Source: Mesostigma viride
Taxonomy: Eukaryota; Streptophyta; Mesostigmatophyceae; Mesostigmatales; Mesostigmataceae
Direction: 5' to 3'
DNA: 40,000 nt
Assembly (NCBI GenBank): GCA_009746045.1
Contig: RPFO01000692.1
Location: 157,501 to 197,500, forward strand
In this document: positions 29,836 through 38,466 of the stretch, piece after piece
Position numbering within the stretch: the first letter of the stretch is position 1
How the letters are laid out: each line of letters opens with the position of its first letter
Position numbers and translations under genes: made by a program
The notes under the pieces: model-generated
Seen by the model: only the letters and a program-made list of their open reading frames with translations
Database searches by the model: none
What the model was told of the DNA's origin: nothing

Positions 29836-32800
29836 ATGAAGCGGGCTAGGGAGGAACCGGGCCGGGGAAAACAGAAGGCAACCGTGGACTCTCAGCGCCC
29901 GCTAAAGCTAGCAAGAGGAAGCACTGGAAGGTGAGGCTACATGTTGTGCGCACGGATGCCTGGAAGATGGGTCTGACATGGATTGCAGATGGAAGGCTGC
30001 TGTGCGATTTCGATACTTACCACAGCTTCTAGTTGGCCTACAGTATATGAAGGGCAGAGCAGCAAGACAGCCCAAGTAAGCCTCAACACCAGGAATTCGA
30101 TATTGACTTTGGAGGATTTCACGCTGGAATCTAGAAGGTTTGTTGCACGGCAAACTCTTGATATTTCTGAAAGCATGTGCTGGACGTTCATTGGAAGTAG
30201 CAGTAGCAACTCATACAAGAAAGTGTTGATAAATCTGAACTAAATACAGCCCCGATGATTTATTTCGAATTTTAGTTAAGTGTGCACAGGGCTTTTGTCG
30301 TGTTACCTCCATTTTTGAGGGGCTGCAAGGACCTGCTCTCATGTAGACATGTGCTGCCTGATTTTTGAAATCCAAAATTTTTTGGCCCGATTTCATTAGT
30401 TTTTCCTAATGTTGACCATGCATGTGCGACTAAGCACTCTGTGTGTGTCACCCTGTGTGATCAAGCCCAGGCACATCTGTCCATGCAGCATTTACGAAGC
30501 ATAATCCTTGTTTTTTTTATGATGACTATGCTGCCAGCCAATTCAAGTCCTTCATGACATTCTTCGCCGTGCCATGCTGATGCCCTGATCATGTATAGTG
30601 ACTAATTTGTCAACTGTGTGGACTTCCCCCTGTGGTAGCTGCTATCATTGGCTCCTCGTATCTGTGAATCGGCATCAGTGCACTGTAGAGCCACGGAGAT
30701 GCTTGCTGCAGGTCACTCGGTCCAATCTACGCCGGTGCTCCTGTACCATTTCTGCTCGTGTTCACGATTCTCTCGCGATGTTTTTTCCAAGCCACCCAAC
30801 ACACACACACACACACACATACACACACGTTCGCATGAATGGATCGAGTTTGCGGCCTGTGTGGTAGTGCTTCCTTGTTTAAGCAGGTTTCAAGGCTATT
30901 GAGCCTTGACGTTTGGATGCAGAGGAATTCTTTGAACATGATGTGAAACTACCAATTCGAATTCGATGTCTAGCTCTAAACATGGCTTCTAGTTCCCGTC
31001 TCATCTTATTTCAACGGCCGTGGTACAATATAATTTCAAACAATAATACTGAAAATGTTCCCATCACGGTCGCAGCACGGCGGCGAGCAAGAAGCGAGCG
31101 ACGCGGGAGGACGCGCTGGCCTACATGAAGATGGTGAAGACGCGCTTTGCGGGCAGCCCGGAGCACGTGTACGAGATATTTGTGGACGCAATCAAAGATT
31201 TCAAGTGCGACAGGTGCGTGTTAAGGGCAGTTGATAGGGGAGGTGGGCACTTGAGGTGAGAGTGCCGACAAGGTAGCTTTGTGGACGTGGTCAAGGACCT
31301 CCAAGTGTGACCGGTGGGCGTCAAGTGCAATAGGTAGGGGTGGTTGAGGGCACTTGAGGTGAGAGTGCCGACAAGGTGTCAATGAGACAACCAATGCAGG
31401 CCAGAAAACTGGAGAATCCGGACCATGGTAGCTCGAGCCTGCTCTTGTCTTATCCGCGTTTGTCAAGGTATGTTTGTGGACGCGGTGAAGGACTTGTGTC
31501 ACAGGTGGGTTCAATTTGACAGATGGGGTGGTTGTTGTGTCTACCTGACTCCTCGGCCCCCCTTGGGCATCGCTGCCTTTTGACACCCCTCCCTGGTCAT
31601 CACACCCTCATGACCCATCTCCTCCGTGGCGCCAACTGCCAGGATTGACCGCATCGGATTTGTGATGCGCGTGAAGGAGGTGCTGGCGGGACACCCGGAC
31701 CTGCTGCTGGGGTTCAACGCCTTCCTCTCATCGGGGTGCAACCTGCGCGAGCCGGACGAGATGGACGCTGCCATGACCCTGCTCAAGCGCGCCAAGGTTA
31801 GGAAGTGCAGTACTAAAGGAGCATAGCGGTACAGTGGTACGGTAGTGCAGTGGATAATGGTACAGTGTTTTTGTTTTAGTAGTTGGCAGGGGGGCTAGAT
31901 GCCGCGACGACGCGGCTGCTCCAGCGCGCCAAGTTGAGCTAGTGTAGTGCTATAGTAGTATCGTGGGATAGTGGTATGGTGCGGTAGAGGGGGCTGGGAC
32001 TGACACCGCGATGACGCGGCTCCAGCACACCAAGGTGAGTGAGTGTACTGGGTGAGCTTCCATGCTTGGTTTGATGAAGCCATGGGTTCGATCGAGGGGA
32101 GAGCCGTGAGGGTGGGAGCAAGGTCAGGGGGAGAGGTGCCGCGACGACCCGGTGATGCGGCTAAAGTGCTCCAAGGTGAGAAAGTTTTCTGTTTTTGGCC
32201 AAGTGAACGGTTCCGTCGAACAAGTGGTTTGACCACTGTGACGATTTGACAAAGTTGGGCGAACCAGGGTGCGTTCATTATGGCTTTGCAAGGCAACCCC
32301 CTTGAAAGGAAGGGGGCTGGGATTGGAAACCCAACAGGCCACAGTTTTGCATCGCGTGGGTGATCACATGTGGGCATGGGGATTGTGGGTATTCGTTTTC
32401 AAGGAATGTGCTCCATTGGCCTGCACCCTGGATGGGACACAATCAAAGCTCCTGTTCACGTGTGCGGCGATGTGGGCCACGTACGGGCTGCCATCTATGG
32501 GCACGCTACATTTTTTACTTAATGGACTGATGCGGTGGCATCAGACGCTCCAGCGGACGACTCAATGGCACCTATGCGTCTGTCTTGTCGTTGGCTTCAT
32601 GGCATGCTGAGAATTTCCTTTTTATCCTTTGTTCTTTCCCGACTGAAATCTGTTCTTCCTTGCATCCTTCCTTTCCGAAGCCCTTATCCTTTAATATCAT
32701 TTCTTTCCGGTATTCCTACTTTCCACAACCTGTCTCTTTTAATATCATTTCTTTCCTGTTTTCCTCCTCTCTTACCCCCTTCCCTTTTGAGATCCTTACT

Positions 32801-34160
32801 TTCCGGCATCCTTTCTTCCTACAGGCTTTCCTGTGTGCGGACAGCTGCCCAGACGCCCAGCCGGGGGCCGGCAGGGACGACAAGGCCAACGGCGCGGACG
32901 CCGAGAGTGCCGGAGTCAGCGGTCAGCAGCAGTACGACGCGTTCCTGCAGGTGCTGCAGGACTTCCGACGCGACCACATCAGTGTCACACAAGCGCTGGA
33001 GCAGGTGGGGGCACCTTCCCTGTGCTGCTTACATCCAATACTATATTAGAACACTGTAGTCTATTGTCTCCTTGATAGTATTAGATACTCCATACTATAC
33101 ATGCTATTGTAGCACTAGTATTCATTCAATACTACAATCGTCGATGGGGACAAGACTAGCGTCACGCACGCGCGGGGGCAGGCGGGGGCACCTTTGGCTT
33201 CTCAATGCAACACTCCTTAAATGGGGACCCCTTTGGGGACCCTAAACCGGGGTTAATCGGCTTCCGATCATGTTCGCCTTCCATGGGCTGCCTACATGTA
33301 GTAGGGTCTCCCCCTCGCTCCTCTGCAGCCGTGTGGTAGCTAATCATGGTCATCTCGTTTTTGTGCTACTGTTTATGTTCCCTGGGCTGCTGTTATAGAA
33401 GCAGGTGGGGGGCCTGTGGGCCAGCCTGGACCTGACGCTCGATCTGCAATGCTTTGAAGGTGACCTTGACCGTTGGGGTCACTTTGAAAAGATATAATGC
33501 CAATGTTGCTATTCTCTTGCCTAGCCAGGTCTAAACGTGGTTGCCTTGCCGGCATTCTCGCTAATACTTTTTTGTCTTGCTACCACGCCACACCACACCG
33601 CGCCAAACCCCATGCGGGTGCTCTACGTATCACCATGGCTTCACCTCCTCTCTTCTCTCCCCCCCCAGGTCACGGAGATGTTTGCAGGTGACCCGATACT
33701 CGCCGACGACCTCACCCAGTACCTCTATGAGCAGTGCTGCCCCCCGTCCCCCGACGGCGCCCTCGTGGATGACGCCCACAGCGGCCGCCGCAAGCCCAGA
33801 GGATCCTCCTCACTGGACCACGAGGCCGACTCCGGTGCCCACGAGGCGGGTCCCAGCCACGGTGGCCACCCGACATCCCTGCTGGAGGTATCCCCCCCTG
33901 CTGGGTTCGGTGACGGGGGCCCCCCGCAAGGAGAGGGTGTGTGTGCTACGGAGGAGAAACCGCTGGAGGTTGGCCGGGGGGCGGCCGGGGATGATGACGA
34001 AGGGGACGTGGACCGAGTGGTCGCGATCGAGATCCCTGTGAGGCATGCACGGCATAGGGGGGGCGGGGGGGGGGGGGGGGGGGGGCGGGCATCATGCGGC
34101 AGGGAGGATGGCTGGCGTGGGGGTCGTGCCAGCACGGCCCGTGGACCAGCATATTCATAA
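29836..34160 (+). CDS. SIN3-like PAH-domain co-repressor protein
   Basis: SIN3 proteins scaffold histone deacetylase complexes, binding repressors through paired amphipathic helix (PAH) domains. Model: exons 29836-29930, 31076-31213, 31643-31796, 32825-33004 and 33669-34160, 352 residues, phases 2, 2, 0 and 0 all matching. The start MKRAREEPGRGK resembles plant SIN3 N-termini. PAH1 spans about residues 38-112: EDALAYMKMVKTRF, EHVYEIFVDAIKDFK, then IGFVMRVKEVLAGHPDLLLG and FNAFL. A second PAH-like part follows: YDAFLQVLQDFRRDHISVTQ and EMFAGDPILADDLTQYL, apparently lacking its first helix. No PAH3 or HDAC-interaction domain is seen, so this is far shorter than usual SIN3 (over 1000 residues). 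A poly-G run near 34058-34086 makes the last frame uncertain; another frame runs to 34311 with an acidic end and a GTGAGT that could be a donor to further exons. Confidence 0.8.
31179..31504 (+). repeat. Decayed tandem copies of the SIN3 exon 2 end and donor
   Basis: The exon 2 end (TTTGTGGACGCAATCAAAGA to GCGACAG|GTGCGTG, 31179-31213) is repeated at 31278-31313 and 31473-31504, each followed by GGTGGG-type donors, with intronic sequence GCACTTGAGGTGAGAGTGCC also repeated. The period is 99 bp, and 195 bp for the second step because SINE-1 is inserted there. Confidence 0.85.
31372..31469 (-). mobile_element. SINE-1 copy (86 bp) with CAAGGT target duplication, in SIN3 intron 2
   Basis: Element 31378-31463 lies between CAAGGT (31372-31377) and CAAGGT (31464-31469). 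The uninterrupted tandem unit reads GCCGACAAGGTAGCTTTGTGG, which confirms insertion at that hexamer. The 5' part of SINE-1 is truncated. Confidence 0.88.
31764..32176 (+). repeat. Three decayed copies of the SIN3 exon 3 end and donor
   Basis: Exon 3 ends DAAMTLLKRAK|GTTAGG (31764-31796). Downstream, in intron 3, are 31898-31933 (DAATTRLLQRAK in frame, then TTGAGC), 32002-32034 (DTAMTRLQHTK, then GTGAGT) and 32136-32176 (diverged, then GTGAGA). Intervals are 137, 101 and 142 bp. Two copies keep better donors than the true exon. Confidence 0.88.
32625..32824 (+). repeat. 200-bp polypyrimidine tract with 49-bp repeat
   Basis: C/T-rich sequence leads into the exon 4 acceptor (TTCCTACAG). TTTAATATCATTTCTTTCC occurs twice about 49 bp apart. 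Confidence 0.75.
32972..33194 (+). repeat. Decayed copy of the SIN3 exon 4 end and donor
   Basis: 32972-33017 (exon 4 end GCGCTGGAGCAG and donor GTGGGGGCACCTT) aligns without gaps to 33149-33194, 36 of 46 identical; the copied donor is GC instead of GT. A shorter GAAGCAGGTGGGGGGCCT is at about 33398. Confidence 0.8.
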
Positions 34161-34311
34161 TATTAATGTTAATAATAATGGGGAGGTGGCGGGCGTGGGG
34201 GAGATGGCGGAGCCAGGCGTGCCAGGGCACCTGCCTACGGGGATTGTATCGGAGGAGGAGGAGGAGGTGGCACGCAGGGCGGGCGCCGAGGAGGGGGAGG
34301 AGCGGGCGTGA

Positions 34312-34965
34312 GTTTCGGAGAGAGTGGCCTTGAAGGCCAGGGAGAAGGGGCTTGAGGGGGGAAGAGCGTGAGTAAGGGTGTGAGTGTATGAGGTGTAGGA
34401 GGAGGGACAAGAGTGGAGCGGGGCGATGACGGGCAGCGTATGAAGGTGGTCAGCCGCCATGCTTGCTGTGGTGCGCCAAGCGAGAAGTGGGTGCCTACCA
34501 AGCCGATATCCAGTGAGACAACTTTGCTCCGTATTCCGACCCAAGCGCATGGGTTTTGGAAGTGAGTGGTGCTGCGGCTCCGCGGTTGCCTCACCACGCT
34601 GTACGACCTCCATCCCCAAGTGTGTGTGCACTTCTTCTGGACTAGTGCACATATACAGAGCGTGCACACCGCAGGAAAGCCTCGCTGGCCATCCTTGTGA
34701 CAACTCCCCACTTTGTGGCCAGTCCAAAAGGCTTTTACGGGTAATTGCGGGCTGCAGTTGGACAGTACAGCTTTGCCCGGCTCTTTGCTTCATCATCATG
34801 TCGTGGCTTGTAGCTTGTAGGAATGGACAGTTGCAATTGACAGCTGTACCTAGTTTGTATAGCATGGATTATAGTGATTGGGATGGCACTTGGTCATCGC
34901 TGAGACATGTAGGGGTACGAATAAAGGGAGGGCTTGCATTCTTAAGCCAGCGTTGAACTAACAGC
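34312..34965. other. SIN3-like 3' flank, no supported gene
   Basis: An ORF at 34459-34956 is long but shows no domain and ends in a LINE tail region. Further exons of the SIN3-like gene could lie here or beyond, but I could not find a convincing one. Confidence 0.4.
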
Positions 34966-34971
34966 ATAAGC

Positions 34972-35012
34972 AAGTAAGTACTTGCGTGTCATGCGCATGG
35001 GCATGCCACGGA
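34972..35012 (+). mobile_element. LINE family D 3' tip
   Basis: AAGTAAGTACTTGCGTGTCA and the hairpin at 34985-35010 repeat the end of the family-D LINE at 4930-4975. Only the last ~40 bp are present. Confidence 0.8.
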
Positions 35013-35019
35013 GTTCTAT

Positions 35020-35400
35020 TAAAATCAAATTAAATTAAATTGTAACATAACTCCGTTGGGAGTACATGAAGCACATATCCCTGAGAAGGGGCATATGACT
35101 CTTGGCTACTTCCTGCAAGGGTAGGGTGTAAACTACACCTGCTCTGGGTGCACAAAGTGCACCTGCACACCGCTATGTATTCCAGCACCTACTAGGGCGG
35201 GACATAGGGGGGAAGATCATCATGGCTATACAATGGCTAGGGTGCATGGCTTCTCAGCAGAGAGTGACTCTCTGCATAGGCAGAGCTTGGCTAAATTCTT
35301 AAAATGCATCATCCACATGGGGAGTCCCATTATAGGCAGTGTGTGGCTATATTCTTAAGGCTTATATAAATCATCCATGGGGGGGGGCATTATGGGCGCA
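35020..35400 (-). mobile_element. LINE family B 3' UTR copy, minus strand
   Basis: On the minus strand this matches the 3' UTR of LINE B (ATGCAGAGAGTCACTCTCTG, GATCTTCCCCCC) with substitutions and ends in hairpin 35046-35068 and a TTTAA tail that abuts the family-D tip. Confidence 0.8.
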
Positions 35401-36317
35401 ATAACTTCCAGACAGGCGAGCATGCATGAAATGAGACAGCCAGCACACGTGCCGAGGAGCTGTGTGGCCCTGCGTTCCTGGGTGTGATGCAGCTCAGGAA
35501 CCGTGTTGTCATTGAACCAGCCATTCGGCTGCCTGGCCCTATGGGCTTGGTCGTCGTCACCATGGCCTCCATGCACGATAAACGCCTCTTGCTGGGAGCA
35601 CGTCGCCTGCTCATGACCACCGACTACAGCTAGCCTCGATGAGGACTACACGCCGGCACCATTGAAGGCGAGGAGCGCGGTGTGGAACAGCCCCGGCGTC
35701 CAGGCGGTGAGGGCGCAACAGACACCGGGTAAGCGCGCGTCTCCTTCAGGATGGCTCCTTTGGAGCATTCTTTAACGGTGTTCAGCTTAACACCCCGGAC
35801 GCAGAGTCTCGTGAGGTGTCTAGCAAGAAGGGTGCTGCCTTTGGTGGTGCCAGTAGGTAGACAACCTTCCTCGTCGGCTCGCTGCTACCAGGCTTCGGGG
35901 ACAGCCTCTAAACAGTCGGCCCCCCGCTCCACCCTCATGCCTCGACCTAGTCGGGTGATAGACATGGTGGTGCCGGTATTTCGGGCTAGAACGACATCTG
36001 TCAACTGTCAGATTTGTAAAACACAACGCTTGCTAGATTACCTACGCCTCCGACGGCGTTGCGCAATCAGCCCCCCCCCCTGAATACCCCGAGCAGGCGG
36101 CAGGCTCGCATCCTACGCCTGCATGCAGGACAAAATCCATGCGATGAAAACCACTACTCCTTCCGTTTCCCTTCCCTCCGTTCCATCCCCACCCCCATCT
36201 TCCGCTGCATATCCACCCCCATCACCCGTCGCCGTTCTCCCCTGTTGGGCCAGCAGGCATCCTTGGCCCTTGTGCACAACTTTCAACGTACGCACATTGC
36301 TAGCAGATGGCGACCAT
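35401..36317. other. Unassigned region
   Basis: A plus-strand open segment at about 35490-35630 reads LRNRVVIEPAIRLPGPMGLV and MHDKRLLLGARRLL before a stop, and another near 35752-35860 reads NTPDAESREVSSKKGAAFGG. Both look protein-like but I cannot link or identify them. Confidence 0.35.
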
Positions 36318-36900
36318 AAATTAAATTAATATTCAATTATAACATGCCTCCGTTGGGAGATCATGTAGCACATATTCCTTGATGGATGGGTGGGGTGGAA
36401 GGAGCCGCGTAATTGAACTAACCTAACTCTAAGCTATCTAGTCTAGAAAAATCCTAACTACGCTACTCATCGATCATTAAACGCCTCCTCTGCTTGGGGG
36501 GAGGGGGCTTGCCCACAGGGGCTGGTGTGTGAGCCTTGACAATCTTCTGCCACCGCGTCTTGTTCTGCATGGCTGTCCAAAGAAGGGCTCAGAGAGAGTG
36601 GATGCGGTGTTCAAACTGGGCTGGGACCACTAGGTCGTCCAGCAACATCTGGATGTAGTTCGTGACATCAAAGAGACAACCAGCGCAGGCCAGAAATCGG
36701 GAGAATCCGGTGACATGTTTCCCTACCCTCTTGGGAATGCCCTTGGGGCCAGGCCAGGTCAGAATATGCCGCCCTGGCTGGCCAAGCTGCTGGGGGCCTG
36801 CCAGACCAAGGGCGGTGTCGACCTGGTTGGTGCGAGCAAGATGTCCTACAAAGGCTATCATACGCTGCCTAATCCAAAGACTCTAATGACGGGCGCTTGG
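36318..36900 (-). mobile_element. LINE family A copy, minus strand, longest coding part
   Basis: Tail at 36318-36342, hairpin 36343-36365, then the family-A peptide end. After removing the SINE-1 insertion the minus frame reads GIPKRVGKHVT and NYIQMLLDDLVVPAQFEHRI. The upstream part (LARTNQVDTALGLAGPQQLG) is only present in this copy. It lies head to head with the plus-strand copy at 36950. Confidence 0.8.
36662..36716 (-). mobile_element. SINE-1 copy (41 bp) with GTGACAT duplication inside LINE A
   Basis: Element 36669-36709 between GTGACAT repeats (36662-36668, 36710-36716). The empty site is visible in the family-A copy at 18690-18710 (minus strand GTAGTTGGTGACAGGTTTCC). The net 48-bp gain keeps the LINE reading frame. 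Confidence 0.92.
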
Positions 36901-36949
36901 AAAACCCTATGTTCAGGACCTGTCGGAGCATAGCTACTGGGTAGAGGAG

Positions 36950-37317
36950 CTTGTTGCCAGATGTTGCTGGCCGACCTAGTGGTCCCAGCTCAGTTTGAAC
37001 ACCGCATCCACTCCCTCTCCCTTCTTAGGACTGCCATGCAGAACAAGAATTAATTAATTAACTATGCAGAACAAGAAGAGGTGGCAGAAGATTGTCCAGG
37101 CTCCCACGCCAGCCCCTGTGGGCAAGCCAGCCCCCCTCAAGAGGAAGGGGCGTTTTGCTGAGTAGTGTAGTTAGGATTTTCTAGACTATGATAGCTTAGA
37201 GTTAGGTTAGTTCGATTACGCGGCTTCTTCCACCTCCACCCATCCAGCAAGGAATATGTGCTACATGATCTCCCAACGGAGGCATGTTATACTTTAATTT
37301 AATTTTAATTTAATTAT
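36950..37317 (+). mobile_element. LINE family A copy, plus strand
   Basis: Encodes LLADLVVPAQFEHRIHSLSL and ends KRKGRFAE. It has an internal 28-bp duplication (CTATGCAGAACAAGAA) around an AATTAATTAA insert near 37050-37078 and ends with hairpin 37264-37286 and a TTTAA tail. Confidence 0.85.
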
Positions 37318-37511
37318 GGGCGCACATGCGCGTAGGCGTGTGCCAGGTGCTAAGCTAAGCCTGACTGATCTATACACTACTGCTATATATCCCTAGACTG
37401 GGGTTGCTGGGGTGGCAGGGGGCGCCTGCCAGGGCCGGCTTGTGATGACTTAACTTTTCCGTAGGCTTTGCACAGGCAGGCCCTCCGCACCCACTGAACA
37501 TTAATATCCTG

Positions 37512-37575
37512 GCATTAATTAATTGATTAATTAATTAAAGTCGTGCTCCCGTTGGGGAGTCCCGGAGCATTACCC
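37512..37575 (-). mobile_element. LINE family E 3' tip
   Basis: AATTAATT tail and hairpin 37542-37564 (one stem mismatch) as in 24273-24376. Little upstream sequence is retained. Confidence 0.8.
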
Positions 37576-37818
37576 CAATATCCTGGCATGCATGACCAGC
37601 AGGTCTTCTCACATCTCGAAGCCAGGCCTTTTTACCCGCAGCCCCGTGACAGATCAAGGCTACAGATCCATTACTAAATAAAATACTAGCAGCAAATATA
37701 CAGATACATATTGACGCCCCCGAAAGGGGCCCGGTTGTGAACATTCTGCTACATGCCCGGTGGCAGGCACAAAGCGCGCGCCCGGGTCGCTGGCACACCG
37801 GCCGTCGCCGCGCCGTGT

Positions 37819-38466
37819 CTAGTCCGACTTGGTGCTCATGGCCCCCGCGGTGACGTCGGCTGGCTCCGGACCTGCCGACGCGGGCGCGGCCACCGCTGTG
37901 ATGTCGCGCTTGATGGGCACGCCCTCCCTCTTGATAACGGGCGTGGCGGACGTGACCTCTCGCTTGATCACCACGGGCGTGGCGGATGTCGGCTCCCCCG
38001 AGGCCTTGGCCATCCAAAGCGGGGCGAGCGCCGTGAGGAGGAAACCCCATGGGATAAGCGCGCCCTTGTACACGTTGAAGCGGTCCAGGAACTTGTCGCT
38101 TGGCGTACGCAACAGGGCGAGGGCGAGACCCCCTTCTATTAATAGCATCACGAGGCAGCCCTCGAGGCCCACGCGGACCATGGGGGATGCGGACGAGAGT
38201 AACCCGCCCCCGGACATAGTAGTGCTAACGCGGCCCCCCCCGTCCTTGTCTACTTTTAGCGTACCGGCTACGCGGGGGACGACGAAGTTGCGTGCGAGGA
38301 GAAGGGTCACAAAGGCGGTGAGGGCAAAGCCGGTCAGGTGGCCAGCGCGGGGCCCGAACGTGGGGGACAGAAGTAGCTCGCGGAGACCTCCCACGGTGAT
38401 GCCGGAGGCGAACACGGCAGCGGCGTAGAGGGCGGCGATCACGTCGATGTCCCACTTGGAGGCCAT
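37819..38466 (-). CDS. Small integral membrane protein, four predicted TM helices
   Basis: A 215-residue intronless protein starting MASKWDIDVIAALYAAAVFA. Hydrophobic segments lie at about 7-27, 45-65, 98-120 and 133-152. A polar loop (about 69-97) separates the two helical pairs, and the tail from 158 is hydrophilic with a short imperfect repeat (SATPVVIKRE, SATPVIKREG, VPIKRDI). The frame is open 20 codons further upstream (MSQHATPPVHP), but that part is low-complexity and the ATG at 38466 begins at the first hydrophobic region. GxLRELLLSPTFGP and the two-plus-two layout recall small bacterial membrane proteins of unknown function; this is a weak impression. No partner genes are adjacent. 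Confidence 0.75.
   Translation of the reverse strand: MASKWDIDVIAALYAAAVFASGITVGGLRELLLSPTFGPRAGHLTGFALTAFVTLLLARNFVVPRVAGTLKVDKDGGGRVSTTMSGGGLLSSASPMVRVGLEGCLVMLLIEGGLALALLRTPSDKFLDRFNVYKGALIPWGFLLTALAPLWMAKASGEPTSATPVVIKREVTSATPVIKREGVPIKRDITAVAAPASAGPEPADVTAGAMSTKSD

Noticed and set aside
33060-33080. Another SINE-1 micro-insertion at TTGTCTCCTTGATAG in SIN3 intron 4
   Set aside because: The 11-base match is exact but flanks (TAGTCTA / TAGTATT) are not a convincing duplication.
34459-34956. 165-codon plus-strand ORF after the SIN3-like gene
   Set aside because: Cys/Trp-rich without domain or conservation cues; not supportable as a gene.
35734-35754. A 21-nt intron (GTAAGCGCG ... CCTTCAG) joining two open segments
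   Set aside because: Too short for this gene set, whose introns are over 140 nt, and neither flanking peptide is recognisable.
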